Source: Plantibacter sp050587525
GTDB lineage: Bacteria > Actinomycetota > Actinomycetes > Actinomycetales > Microbacteriaceae
Length of the DNA stretch: 64,000 bases
Assembly (NCBI RefSeq): GCF_050587525.1
Contig: NZ_JBOBFT010000012.1
Location: forward strand, 1 to 64,000
Reading direction: 5' to 3'
Shown here: positions 1 through 7,887 of the stretch, in pieces
Position numbering within the stretch: the stretch's first letter is position 1
How the letters are laid out: every line of letters begins with the position of its first letter
The notes under the pieces: generated by a model
Seen by the model: only the letters and a program-made list of their open reading frames with translations
Told to the model about the DNA's origin: nothing
Databases searched by the model: none
Position numbers and translations under genes: made by a program

Positions 1-319
1 CCTCGGACAAAGCAGACGCTTGTTCAGCACCGGTCAGAAGATCGCCCTCGCCGAACGCGACGGCGGCTGCGCCTGGACCGGATGCCCACACCCACCCGCC
101 TACACCCAAGCACACCACATCACCTGGTGGTCAACCGGCGGCACCACCAACCTCAACAACGGCATCCTGCTGTGCTCTCATCACCACCATCAGGTGCATG
201 CCGACGGGTGGGACATCCGGATCCGTGACGGGTCCCCGTGGTTCATCCCACCCGCGCACCTCGACCGGACACGAACACCCCGACGCGGCGGCACACTCCA
301 CCTCGATGACACCGGATAA
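1..319 (+). CDS. DUF222/13E12-type HNH endonuclease-domain protein, C-terminal part (cut by window edge)
   Basis: The reading frame is open from the left edge (first full codon at position 2) to the TAA at 317-319, so only about the last 105 residues are seen. They contain an HNH nuclease signature: zinc-type cysteines in CAWTGC, then AHHITWW, a GG-T-NL-NNGILLC stretch, HHHH and VHADGWDI. This arrangement is typical of the C-terminal HNH domain of the actinobacterial DUF222 (13E12 repeat) family, whose biological role is not settled. Residues and DNA are almost identical to the end of the gene at 36329-37861, which lies on the opposite strand. A TTG at position 20 could be mistaken for a start, but the upstream codons match the homologous protein. 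Family assignment is confident; function is unknown. Confidence 0.85.
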   Translation, partial: LGQSRRLFSTGQKIALAERDGGCAWTGCPHPPAYTQAHHITWWSTGGTTNLNNGILLCSHHHHQVHADGWDIRIRDGSPWFIPPAHLDRTRTPRRGGTLHLDDTG

Positions 320-348
320 CCCGTACCATCCCGCCCCAGACCCCAACC

Positions 349-415
349 CTTCGACAGGCTCAGGGACCAGACCCTGCCCACAGTCGCCCGACCCCGGTCA
401 CTGAGCCTGTCGAAG
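349..415. terminator. Inverted pair of 20-bp CTTCGACAGGCTCAG elements, likely bidirectional terminator
   Basis: CTTCGACAGGCTCAGGGACC (349-368) and GGTCACTGAGCCTGTCGAAG (396-415) are reverse complements with one mismatch, separated by 27 bp. They lie between two convergent genes (the DUF222 end at 319 and the permease stop at 440), so a hairpin could stop transcription from both sides. There is no T-tract. The same inverted pair follows the second DUF222 gene at 36233-36299. The terminator role is inferred. Confidence 0.5.
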
Positions 416-439
416 TGCACGAACACAGGAACCACGAAC

Positions 440-1576
440 CTACCCCTTGACCGCACCACCGAGGCCAGCACCGCTCAGGAACAGCCGCTGGAAGATGATG
501 AAGATGATCACAGGGATGATCGTCGAGATCGCTAGAGCCGCGAGATACACATCGAGTTGAATCGCGTTCTGCAACGTCGGAAGGCGAACCGACAAGGGTT
601 GGATCGCAGGGTCACGCAAGACGAGCAAAGGCCACAGGTAGTCCTTCCAAGCAGCGATCACTGCGAACACGGAAGCAACTCCGAGTATCGGCTTCGACAT
701 CGGAAGCACAATCGACCAGAACAGCCGGAACGGACCAGCCCCATCGGTCCGAGCGGCTTCGAACACCTCACGCGGGAGATTGTCGAAGAACCGCTTCACG
801 ATCACCACATTGAATGCACTCGCTCCGGCCGGCAGCCAGACGGCCCAGAACGTGTTGATGAGCGAAGTCCCAAGGAACGGAGGATCGAGGATCGTCAGAT
901 ACAGAGGAACGAGGAGAACCACTGCAGGGACGAACAACGTACACAGGATGAGCCCATAGAGGATCGGACCGTACTTCGGCCGGAGGACCGACAGCGCATA
1001 TCCACCGGTCGTCGCCACGATCATCTGAACGAGCCACGACCCCAGAGCGACCCAGATCGTGTTCATGAACTGGACGTCGATGTGCACCGTCGACCAAGCC
1101 GTCGAGAGATTCTCCCAGTCCACGCCGTTTGGGAAGAGCGCCATCGGTTGCTGCAGCGTGTCGGCGGTCGGGGTGATCGCGGACTTCGCCAACCAGAGGA
1201 GAGGACCGAGCCCTGCGATGATCAGCAGAACGAGGAGCACAGTATGCGTGACCGCGGTGCTGATGCGGATGCTGCGCTTCGAGCGATCAGCAGCGGACAG
1301 GATCCCACGATCTGGAGCGTCTGTCTCCCCCGCTTTCCGCTCCCGCCGACGAGCACCACGTCCGAACAGACCGATACGGCCCGACGAGGGAACAGCAGTG
1401 CCGGCGCCGAGGCCTCCTACAGTGCCGAGGGCGCCCATCGCACCGCCGATGGGCGCTTTCGACGCTGACGCGTCGGCGTCAGCCCCGGTCCCAGCTGCAG
1501 CAGATGTCGGTGCAGTACGTGCCTTCCCATCATTCCCCGACTCCGGACCAGGCAGGACAGTGTTCGAGACGGTCAT
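440..1576 (-). CDS. Carbohydrate ABC transporter permease (MalG-type)
   Basis: 378-residue inner-membrane subunit of a CUT1 sugar importer, last gene of the alpha-glucoside operon. The first ~110 residues are a low-complexity Ala/Gly/Thr cytoplasmic extension; about six membrane helices follow, starting near VLLVLLIIAGLG. The EAA-loop contacting the ATPase is visible as EAARTDGAGPFRLFW and ends in VLP. I start at the ATG at 1576 because it overlaps the TGA of the upstream permease as ATGA; the frame stays open further upstream but only as shadow of that gene. The C-terminus ends in the usual short MalG-like tail. The substrate is inferred from the neighbouring GH13 alpha-glucosidase. No ATPase gene is in the cluster, so a shared MsiK-type ATPase encoded elsewhere is expected. 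Confidence 0.9.
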   Translation of the reverse strand: MTVSNTVLPGPESGNDGKARTAPTSAAAGTGADADASASKAPIGGAMGALGTVGGLGAGTAVPSSGRIGLFGRGARRRERKAGETDAPDRGILSAADRSKRSIRISTAVTHTVLLVLLIIAGLGPLLWLAKSAITPTADTLQQPMALFPNGVDWENLSTAWSTVHIDVQFMNTIWVALGSWLVQMIVATTGGYALSVLRPKYGPILYGLILCTLFVPAVVLLVPLYLTILDPPFLGTSLINTFWAVWLPAGASAFNVVIVKRFFDNLPREVFEAARTDGAGPFRLFWSIVLPMSKPILGVASVFAVIAAWKDYLWPLLVLRDPAIQPLSVRLPTLQNAIQLDVYLAALAISTIIPVIIFIIFQRLFLSGAGLGGAVKG

Positions 1577-2541
1577 GACTGGCTCCAGGACTTGGTGAGG
1601 CGGAAGTAGACGATCGAGAGGATGGCGAGGAACCCAGCGAGCATCAGGCTCAGCGCAGTGGCGGCTCCGTAGTCGCCTCCCAGACTGTTCTGGAAGGCGT
1701 AGCGGTAGATGAGCAGCAGGACCGTAACGGTCGAGTTGACCGGACCGCCACCCGTGAAGAGGAACGGTTCCAGGAAGACTTGAGCGGTTCCGATGATCTG
1801 GAGGATGAACGTGACGAGCAGAATCGATCGCAGTTGCGGCAGTGTCACATGCCAGACCTTCTGCCAGATCGAAGCACCATCGACTTCGGCTGCGTCGTAG
1901 AGCTCGGGTGGAACACTCGTGAGGGCTGCGAGGTAGATGATGATCGTTCCACCCGCTGCCGCCCAGGTCGCTTCGACGACGAGTGACGGCATCGCCTGCA
2001 TCGCGTTCTGAATCCACGGTTGCGGAGGAATGCCGACCCACCCGAGCACCGTGTTGAACACACCGGTCGGTCGAGCATCGTAGAAGAACTTCCACAACAG
2101 AACAGCGACGACTGGAGGGACGACGACGGGAAGGTACGCAAGCGCACTGTAGAGACCTTTCGCCCGTTTGACCTCGCTCATGAGCACAGCGACGACGAGC
2201 GGAATCGGATAGCCGATGACGATCGCGAGGAGAGCGAACCAGGCGGTGTTGCCGATCGACGTCCAGAACAGCGGGTCGTTGACGACGGTGACGAAGTTGT
2301 CCCAACCGACGAAGGTCGGAGCTGTGACAAGATTCGTCTTCTGGACGCTCATGACGACAGCACGACCGATGGGGAACCAGGAGAACACACCGAAGATGAG
2401 CAGCAGCGGAACGAGGAAGACGAGCGTACTGAGTCCACCTCCGCGGACCCAGCTGAGTGGATTCCTCTTCCTTCCTCTCCTCCCCGTCGGAGTGTGAGCG
2501 GCCTGTTCGACAGGCCGCTGCGGACGATCAAGAGCTGTCAT
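1573..2541 (-). CDS. Carbohydrate ABC transporter permease (MalF-type)
   Basis: 322-residue membrane subunit, partner of the MalG-type permease with which it overlaps by 4 bp. After a basic N-terminus (RRGRKRN) there are about six hydrophobic helices beginning at LSTLVFLVPLLLIFG. The EAA motif reads DAAEVDGASIWQKVW followed by HVTLP. ATG start at 2541. It lies downstream of the binding-protein gene, with a strong hairpin in the gap (2666-2705). Length and architecture are typical of CUT1 MalF/UgpA-like proteins of Gram-positive bacteria, which lack the long MalF periplasmic loop. Family certain; sugar specificity inferred from context. Confidence 0.92.
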   Translation of the reverse strand: MTALDRPQRPVEQAAHTPTGRRGRKRNPLSWVRGGGLSTLVFLVPLLLIFGVFSWFPIGRAVVMSVQKTNLVTAPTFVGWDNFVTVVNDPLFWTSIGNTAWFALLAIVIGYPIPLVVAVLMSEVKRAKGLYSALAYLPVVVPPVVAVLLWKFFYDARPTGVFNTVLGWVGIPPQPWIQNAMQAMPSLVVEATWAAAGGTIIIYLAALTSVPPELYDAAEVDGASIWQKVWHVTLPQLRSILLVTFILQIIGTAQVFLEPFLFTGGGPVNSTVTVLLLIYRYAFQNSLGGDYGAATALSLMLAGFLAILSIVYFRLTKSWSQS

Positions 2542-2665
2542 GGTGTTCCTCGAGTGGATGTGACGCGTGGACGTGAACCGCGTGCATGTGATGCGTGGAG
2601 GTGAAGCAGATGGATGAGCGTGCGGTCCGTGATGACGGGAAGACTGTCAGCGAGAGCGAACCCGG

Positions 2666-2705
2666 GATCCGGCTGCCCTCCCATGGACGGGAGAGCAGCC
2701 GGATC
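2666..2705 (-). terminator. Intercistronic hairpin after sugar-binding protein gene
   Basis: GATCCGGCTGC (2666-2676) pairs perfectly with GCAGCCGGATC (2695-2705). After one mismatch, CTCCC pairs with GGGAG around a 6-nt loop. It starts 17 nt after the stop of the binding-protein gene and precedes the MalF-type permease. Without a U-run it may act as a partial terminator or as a 3' stabiliser of the binding-protein message, as known for malE-malF. That role is inferred. Confidence 0.6.
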
Positions 2706-2721
2706 GCACACGGCATCGGCG

Positions 2722-4182
2722 CTACTTGTCGGCGTCGATCAGTTTCTGGATGTCGGTGTTGACCTTCTTGAGCAGAGCGTCGATGTCGGCGTTCTGGTCG
2801 GTCAGCACGGCCTGTACCACCGTGTCGAGCGCACCGTAGAGCTCCTGCGTGTGCGCTTTCGGCTCAGGGATGATGTTCTGGTCGAAGATCGTGCTCGTGA
2901 AGCCGGACACGTTCTCGAGCGGAATGTTCACCTCGGGAGCGATCCATTCCTGCTGCTGGTCGTACGTCGCCTTGTCGAAGATCGGAAGCGTCGGAACGCC
3001 GACCGGCTGACCCGACTTCGCGAGCACCTTGGCGTCGGCGACGGCCTGATCCTTGTCGAGCAGCTTCTGCATGTAGTAGAAGTCGATCCACTTGACCGCT
3101 GCGGCACGGTGCGCCGCATCCGACTTCACGCTGACCGCTGCGACGTTGCCACCGCTCAGCACGCCGGCTTCGGAGTTGCTTGCGTCGATCGGCAGTGCCG
3201 TCAGGCCGTAGTCCTTCGGGTCGACTGCGTTCTGCTGCACGAGAGACGTCAGCACGTCCGAACCACTCGGGTACATGGCGACCTGACCGGCACCGAACGC
3301 CTGGTTGATGCCACTCCAGTCGAGCAGGAAGTTGCTGCCGAGCGAGTTGTCGCTCCATCGCAGTTCCTTCAGCCATTCGAGGGATGCCTTCACCTGCGGG
3401 TCGTCGGCGGTGACGGTGACCTTGCCCTTCGAATCCGCCGTCTCGAGGCGACCGCCACGGGCGTACGTCGTCGTCGCCAGTTCCCAGCCGCCGTTGTTGC
3501 CCTGCGTCATCTGCATGTAGCCGGCGACTCCAGGGACCTTCTCGGAGATGGTCTTGGCCGCAGCACGTACTTCGTCCCAGGTCGTGGGCGGCTTGTCCGG
3601 ATCGAGTCCGGCCTGCGTGAAGATCTTGCGGTTGTAGGACAGTCCCATGGCGTACGGTCCGTACGGGATGCCGAAGAAGTCGCCCTTGTCGTCTTGGGCG
3701 ATGTTGATGACACTCGGGTTGAACTTGTCCGCATACGGCAGCTTCTTGACCTCAGCGGTGATGTTCGCGAGCTGTCCATTCTGCAGGAGCGTCTTCGCGT
3801 CGGTGAACGGCACGTTGAACGTGTCCGGAAGAGTTCCACCGGCGAGCTGCGTCGCGAAGGTGGGACCGGTCCACTGGTACTCCTCCGCCTGCACCTTGAT
3901 GTCGGGGTTCGCTTTCTCGAACTCCTTCACGCGGTCGTCGAAGGCTTTGAACGCATCCTTGTCGCTGCCCGGGATGAGGCTCGCGACCCGAATGGTGATC
4001 TTGCCGTCATCGGCGGGAGTCGACGAGCAACTGGCGAGCAGACCGACGCTGAGCACGGCGACTGCTGTGATCGCGACTGCTCGCTTCGGACCGAATGCTC
4101 GAACGCCGGCTCTGGCTCTGGAACTCGCACTGGCAAATGCTGGGTTGTCTGCCAGTGATCTCGTGGGTGACTTCATCGTCAT
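2722..4182 (-). CDS. ABC sugar-binding lipoprotein (extracellular solute-binding family 1)
   Basis: 486 residues. Start chosen at the ATG at 4182 because GAAAGGAC lies just upstream; the frame is open further 5' but there encodes only a Ser/Thr/Gln repeat. A basic region then a hydrophobic signal (AVAITAVAVLSVGLL) ends in the lipobox LASC (cleavage before Cys), so the protein is lipid-anchored outside the membrane. The mature part has the family 1 pattern: IRVASLIPG, EKANPDIKVQAEEYQW, GIPYGPYAMGLSYNRKIF, TTWDEVRAAAKTI and FGAGQVAMYPSGSD. It delivers sugar to the two downstream permeases; an alpha-glucoside such as maltose, trehalose or isomaltose is inferred from the adjacent GH13 enzyme. Confidence 0.93.
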   Translation of the reverse strand: MTMKSPTRSLADNPAFASASSRARAGVRAFGPKRAVAITAVAVLSVGLLASCSSTPADDGKITIRVASLIPGSDKDAFKAFDDRVKEFEKANPDIKVQAEEYQWTGPTFATQLAGGTLPDTFNVPFTDAKTLLQNGQLANITAEVKKLPYADKFNPSVINIAQDDKGDFFGIPYGPYAMGLSYNRKIFTQAGLDPDKPPTTWDEVRAAAKTISEKVPGVAGYMQMTQGNNGGWELATTTYARGGRLETADSKGKVTVTADDPQVKASLEWLKELRWSDNSLGSNFLLDWSGINQAFGAGQVAMYPSGSDVLTSLVQQNAVDPKDYGLTALPIDASNSEAGVLSGGNVAAVSVKSDAAHRAAAVKWIDFYYMQKLLDKDQAVADAKVLAKSGQPVGVPTLPIFDKATYDQQQEWIAPEVNIPLENVSGFTSTIFDQNIIPEPKAHTQELYGALDTVVQAVLTDQNADIDALLKKVNTDIQKLIDADK

Positions 4183-4217
4183 GTCCTTTCGATGGTGCTG
4201 CTGGATTGATGGTGCTG

Positions 4218-4320
4218 GGGTGCTGCGTTGATCGGTGCTGCGTTGATGGGTGCTGCGTTGATGGGTGCTGTGTAGATCGATGTTGTGCTGGTCGGTGTTG
4301 GACTGGTCGGTTGTGGACGT
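4218..4320. repeat. Degenerate 15-bp tandem repeat (GGTGCTGCGTTGATG-type)
   Basis: The gap between the alpha-glucosidase stop and the binding-protein start is filled with about six degenerate copies of a 15-bp unit, clearest at 4218-4275 (GTGCTGCGTTGAT repeated). Read on the minus strand in one frame it would encode THQRS repeats, but it lies upstream of the ribosome binding site of the binding-protein gene. It may be a 5' leader or a slippage-prone spacer; no promoter is obvious in it. Confidence 0.6.
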
Positions 4321-4327
4321 GCCGCGT

Positions 4328-6217
4328 TCAGGACTGCACCTCGAGCCAGGCTGTGGTGTCCGGAGGGAGGAGCCCGTCGTCGAGTGGACTGCTCGTGAGG
4401 AGCACCGCGTCGTGCGAGGGAAGGGCAACCGCAGCATCGGAGAGGTTCGTGATGCTCACGAAGCCACCACCGCGGGTGAACGCGAGGACGGACTGCGAGG
4501 CTCGTTGCGATTTCGGCTGTTGCGACTCGTCACCGTGCAGAACCGGTCCAGCGTCGATCCACTCGAGCGAACCGTCTCCGAGAGCGACCCGTTCACGACG
4601 GATCCTGAGTGCATTTCGGTAGAGCGACAGCATCGAGTCCGGATCGTCGGACTGTGCTTCGACCGTGAGTGCGGCCCAGTCGGCCGGCTGGGGCAGCCAC
4701 GCGGAGTGTCCTGTGGTCGAGAAACCGAACGGTGGCTTCGAACCGGACCACGGCATCGGAACCCGACAGCCGTCACGTCCGGGATCGACACCACCCGATC
4801 TGAAGTGCATGGGGTCCTGGATGAGTGACCTCGGGAGGTCCTCCACCTCCGGCAGGCCCAGCTCATCGCCTTGGTAGAGGTAGAGCGAGCCGGGAAGCGC
4901 AGCCGTCAACAGCGCTGCAGCACGCGCACGACGCTGTCCGAGCGCGAGATCGGTGGGCGTCCCGAATCGCTTGCCGAGGAACGCGAACGAACTGTCCTCA
5001 CGTCCGTACCTGGTGACGGGCCTCGTCACATCGTGGTTCGAGAGCAACCACGTCGACGGGGCGCCGACTGGAGCATGAGCGGCGAGCGTCGAATCGATCG
5101 ATGCACGCAACTGTCCTGCATCCCACGGCCGAGCCAGGAAATCGAAGTTGAACGCCGTGTGCAGTTCATCCGGACGAAGGTACGCGGCGAACCGATCGAT
5201 GTCGGGCAACCAGATCTCGCCGACGAGGATGCGTGCACCCGGATACGAATCGGCGACTCGTCGCCAGTCCCGGTAGATCTCGTGGAGCTCGTCACGGTCC
5301 GTGTTCGGGTGTTCCCCTGCCGCCGGAGCATCGGGGACCTCAGGGAGCGCAGGATCCTTCACGAGCAGAGCGGCCGAGTCGATGCGGACGCCGGCGACAC
5401 CACGGTCGAACCAGAACCTGAGGATGTCCTCGTGTTCCCGTCGGACGTCCGGATGGTTCCAGTTCAGGTCCGGCTGTTCTGGGCTGAAGAGATGCAGATA
5501 CCACTCGCCGGGAGTCCCGTCGGGGTTCGTCGTTCGAGTCCAGGTGTCCCCCGAGAAGTTGGAGACCCAGTGGTTCGGCATCTCGTCACCGCCCGGACCA
5601 GCACCCGGCCGGAACCAGAATCGATCACGTGCAGGAGAACCCGGTTCCGCAGCGAGAGCCTCCTGGAACCAGACGTGATCGCTCGAGACATGGTTCGGCA
5701 CCACATCGACGATCGTCCGGATGCCGAGGGCGAGCGCATCGGCGATGAGCGCTTCGGCGTCCGCGAGTGTTCCGAACACGGGGTGGATCGTCCGGTAGTC
5801 CGCCACGTCGTAGCCGCCATCGGCCAAGGGTGACGTGTACCAGGGCGTGAACCAGATGGCGTCGACACCGAGGTCGCGAAGGTACGGGAGGTGGGCACGA
5901 ACTCCCGCGAGGTCACCGGTTCCATCGCCGTCGCCGTCCGCGAAACTGCGCGGGTACACCTGGTAGATGACCGCACTCCGCCACCAGAGCGGGTCCTCGG
6001 TCGACGGGTTCAGGGGTTCCAGGTCCGTCGGCGTCGCGGTGGACGTCTGCGTTGCAGCGTGCAGGGAGGGCGCACCGGGCGCGGAGGACACACCCGGCAC
6101 GTCACGTGATTCTGGCCGCGCCACCGTGCTGTGCGCTGCCGTGCCCCGTGTTCCTGTGCTCTGCGCTGCAGTACTCGGCGTCGCTGTGCCCTGCGCTGCG
6201 AGGGTCGATGGGTCCAC
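4328..6217 (-). CDS. GH13 alpha-glucosidase (oligo-1,6-glucosidase/maltase type)
   Basis: 629-residue glycoside hydrolase that cleaves terminal alpha-glucosidic bonds of imported oligosaccharides. No signal peptide is seen, so it is probably cytoplasmic. Conserved GH13 regions are intact: DVVPNH (171-176), GVRIDSA with nucleophile Asp280, VGEIW with acid/base Glu334, and SNHD with Asp396. The opening DPLWWRSAVIYQVYPRSF (75-92) is where most family members begin. The first ~74 residues here are a Thr/Ala/Ser-rich tail that looks dispensable. I used the GTG at 6217, which has AAGGACC upstream, but a later start cannot be excluded. It sits between the LacI regulator and the sugar ABC genes, indicating alpha-glucoside uptake and hydrolysis as one pathway. 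Confidence 0.92.
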   Translation of the reverse strand: MDPSTLAAQGTATPSTAAQSTGTRGTAAHSTVARPESRDVPGVSSAPGAPSLHAATQTSTATPTDLEPLNPSTEDPLWWRSAVIYQVYPRSFADGDGDGTGDLAGVRAHLPYLRDLGVDAIWFTPWYTSPLADGGYDVADYRTIHPVFGTLADAEALIADALALGIRTIVDVVPNHVSSDHVWFQEALAAEPGSPARDRFWFRPGAGPGGDEMPNHWVSNFSGDTWTRTTNPDGTPGEWYLHLFSPEQPDLNWNHPDVRREHEDILRFWFDRGVAGVRIDSAALLVKDPALPEVPDAPAAGEHPNTDRDELHEIYRDWRRVADSYPGARILVGEIWLPDIDRFAAYLRPDELHTAFNFDFLARPWDAGQLRASIDSTLAAHAPVGAPSTWLLSNHDVTRPVTRYGREDSSFAFLGKRFGTPTDLALGQRRARAAALLTAALPGSLYLYQGDELGLPEVEDLPRSLIQDPMHFRSGGVDPGRDGCRVPMPWSGSKPPFGFSTTGHSAWLPQPADWAALTVEAQSDDPDSMLSLYRNALRIRRERVALGDGSLEWIDAGPVLHGDESQQPKSQRASQSVLAFTRGGGFVSITNLSDAAVALPSHDAVLLTSSPLDDGLLPPDTTAWLEVQS

Positions 6218-6544
6218 GAGGGTCCTTGTCGGTCGGCCCGGAACGAGTGCGACCGTCCGTCAGGTGCTGCTCTGTTGCGCTGAACAGGCAGAAGCTGATG
6301 GCGTCGATCACACCGCCCGGGAGGCGGTCATCCGGACGATGCGCCGGCCCAGGACCGGACAACGTCGTCGTCGTGATGCCGAACGTAGCCTTCTCGACAA
6401 AATGATGCAAGAACTCAACAAAGCGCAAATCACTTGCGCGATTTGCGCGCTGCCGCCCTGATGAGGGCGGATTCAGCCACCGAGACAGGTGGCCGTAGAT
6501 CACCGAGACCGGTGAGCGCAGAGCGCAGAGCGTCGAGCGCCGAG
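6218..6544. other. Intergenic region between alpha-glucosidase and LacI gene
   Basis: 327 bp without a gene. It holds the ribosome binding site of the alpha-glucosidase (AAGGACC just above 6217), the perfect dyad at 6423-6448, and a second copy of the CTTGC-N3-ATTT half motif on the minus strand at 6400-6411. A weak candidate promoter on the minus strand (TTGCAT, 17 bp, TACGTT, around 6384-6412) lies just downstream of the dyad. This is probably the control region of the alpha-glucoside operon. Confidence 0.5.
6423..6448. promoter_or_regulatory. Candidate LacI-family operator
   Basis: GCGCAAATC (6423-6431) and GATTTGCGC (6440-6448) form a perfect 9-bp inverted repeat with an 8-bp spacer. It lies between the LacI gene and the first catabolic gene, upstream of the alpha-glucosidase start. 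The embedded motif CTTGCGCGATTT (6433-6444) recurs as CTTGCATCATTT on the other strand at 6400-6411. Binding by the adjacent regulator is inferred from position and symmetry. Confidence 0.5.
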
Positions 6545-7624
6545 CTAAACCGCAGCAGCGACCGGCGCAGCAGTGACCGGCGCAGCAGTGACCGGCGCAG
6601 CAGCGATGGCCGGGTCAGCAGCGGCGACCGGTGCCGTCGAACCGCGAACGACGAGTTCCGGCTCGAACAGGAGCTCGTCGGAAGTTGCCGAATCGCCCGA
6701 GATCTGCCTGAGCAGCAACTCGATGATCGTCCGCCCCATCGGTTCGATCGGCTGACGGACCGTGGTCAGCGGTGGTTCCGTGCAGTTCATGAGCGCCGAA
6801 TCGTCGTAGCCGATGACCGATACGTCCTCTGGCACGCGACGGCCGCTCCTGCGAACGGCACGGATTGCCCCGAGTGCCATTGGGTCGCTCGCGCACACGA
6901 TCGCAGTCACGCCGGAGCGGAGCAGCTTCGTGGCTCCGGCCTGCGCCGATTCGAGCGAGTAGAGCGAGTGCACGATCTGATCATCGTGGAGCGGATGGGA
7001 CCATTCGGCGGACAGTCGCTTGATCGTCGTGAGTTTCCGGATCGATGGCACGTGATCTCGCGGACCGAGCAGGAAGCCGATGCGAGTGTGCCCGAGCTGC
7101 TTGAGGTGCCCCATCGCCTGCTCGATCGCGACGGTGTCGTCACAGGAGACGGTCGCGAATCCGAGGTCTGCCACTGGAGCATTGACGAGCACGGTCGGAA
7201 GGCCGACTTCGACGAGTCGACCATAGTGGTCGTGATTCGCGTCCTCCTGCGCATACGCGCCTCCGACGAACACGACACCGGACACCTGTTGGCCGAGCAG
7301 GAGCTCGACGTAGTCGGACTCGCTGATGCCGCCGGCGGTCTGCGTGCAGAGGACCGGGGTGTAGCCGTTCTGAGCGAGTGCTCCACCGATCACCTCGGCG
7401 AAGGCCGGGAAGATCGGGTTCTGCAGTTCGGGGAGGACGAGTCCGACGAGTCTGGCTCGTTCACCACGGAGCTTCGTCGGTCGTTCGTAGCCGAGGACGT
7501 CGAGGGCGGTGAGCACCGTCTGTCGAGTCGCCTCGGAGACGCCCGGCTTCCCGTTGAGCACACGACTCACTGTGGCTTCGGAGACTCCGACTTTTCGAGC
7601 GACTTCGGCAAGACGTCTGGACAT
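6545..7624 (-). CDS. LacI-family transcriptional regulator of alpha-glucoside use
   Basis: 359 residues with the N-terminal LacI helix-turn-helix (RRLAEVARKVGVSEATVSRV, then LNGKPGVSEATR) and hinge, followed by the periplasmic-binding-like effector domain (VGLVLPELQNPIFPAFAEVIG; later VSVIGYDDSALM and PPLTTVRQPIEPMGR). It probably represses the downstream alpha-glucosidase/ABC genes until a sugar binds. ATG at 7624. The last ~25 residues are Ala/Pro/Val-Thr repeats encoded by a 15-bp tandem repeat and are unlikely to be part of the fold. Family certain; effector unknown. Confidence 0.93.
   Translation of the reverse strand: MSRRLAEVARKVGVSEATVSRVLNGKPGVSEATRQTVLTALDVLGYERPTKLRGERARLVGLVLPELQNPIFPAFAEVIGGALAQNGYTPVLCTQTAGGISESDYVELLLGQQVSGVVFVGGAYAQEDANHDHYGRLVEVGLPTVLVNAPVADLGFATVSCDDTVAIEQAMGHLKQLGHTRIGFLLGPRDHVPSIRKLTTIKRLSAEWSHPLHDDQIVHSLYSLESAQAGATKLLRSGVTAIVCASDPMALGAIRAVRRSGRRVPEDVSVIGYDDSALMNCTEPPLTTVRQPIEPMGRTIIELLLRQISGDSATSDELLFEPELVVRGSTAPVAAADPAIAAAPVTAAPVTAAPVAAAV
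6552..6611. repeat. 15-bp in-frame tandem repeat, 4 copies, in LacI 3' end
   Basis: Four units of GCAGCAGYGACCGGC-type sequence (6552-6566, 6567-6581, 6582-6596, 6597-6611) encode an AAPVT repeat at the C-terminus of the LacI protein. Copy number could vary without breaking the frame. Confidence 0.85.
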
Positions 7625-7693
7625 GCGCCCATGATACGCAAGGACTTACGTGTTGTCTGCAAAAATTTGACAAGCATGTGGTTCTTCACCGCG

Positions 7694-7868
7694 CCTCGAC
7701 AGGCTCAGGGACTGGAAAACGGCTCCTGAACCTGTCAAAACGATGCCGAGGCCGGGCGCCGACGCTGGTCTCGGAGCCCGTCGAAGTGTCGACGATGTCA
7801 TCGAGTCCGGTCACTGAGCTTGTCGAAGTGCGACGATGCAGCACGCCCCGGTTACTGAGCCCGTCGAT
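7694..7868. repeat. Cluster of five degenerate CTTCGACAGGCTCAG-type elements
   Basis: The gap between the LacI start and the epimerase stop holds degenerate copies of the 20-bp element near 7694, 7719, 7769, 7818 and 7850. The first is in plus orientation (CCTCGACAGGCTCAGGGACT) and the others are inverted (for example GGTCACTGAGCTTGTCGAAG at 7818). The opposed copies could fold as hairpins that end the epimerase transcript, but no single stem is as clean as at 349-415. Confidence 0.6.
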
Positions 7869-7887
7869 GTAGCCGGTTCTACCCCGA

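Noticed and set aside
2614..4158. 514-residue plus-strand open frame opposite the sugar-binding protein
   Set aside because: Arg/Val/His-rich sequence with no family features; it mirrors a clear lipoprotein gene and is a typical high-GC shadow frame.
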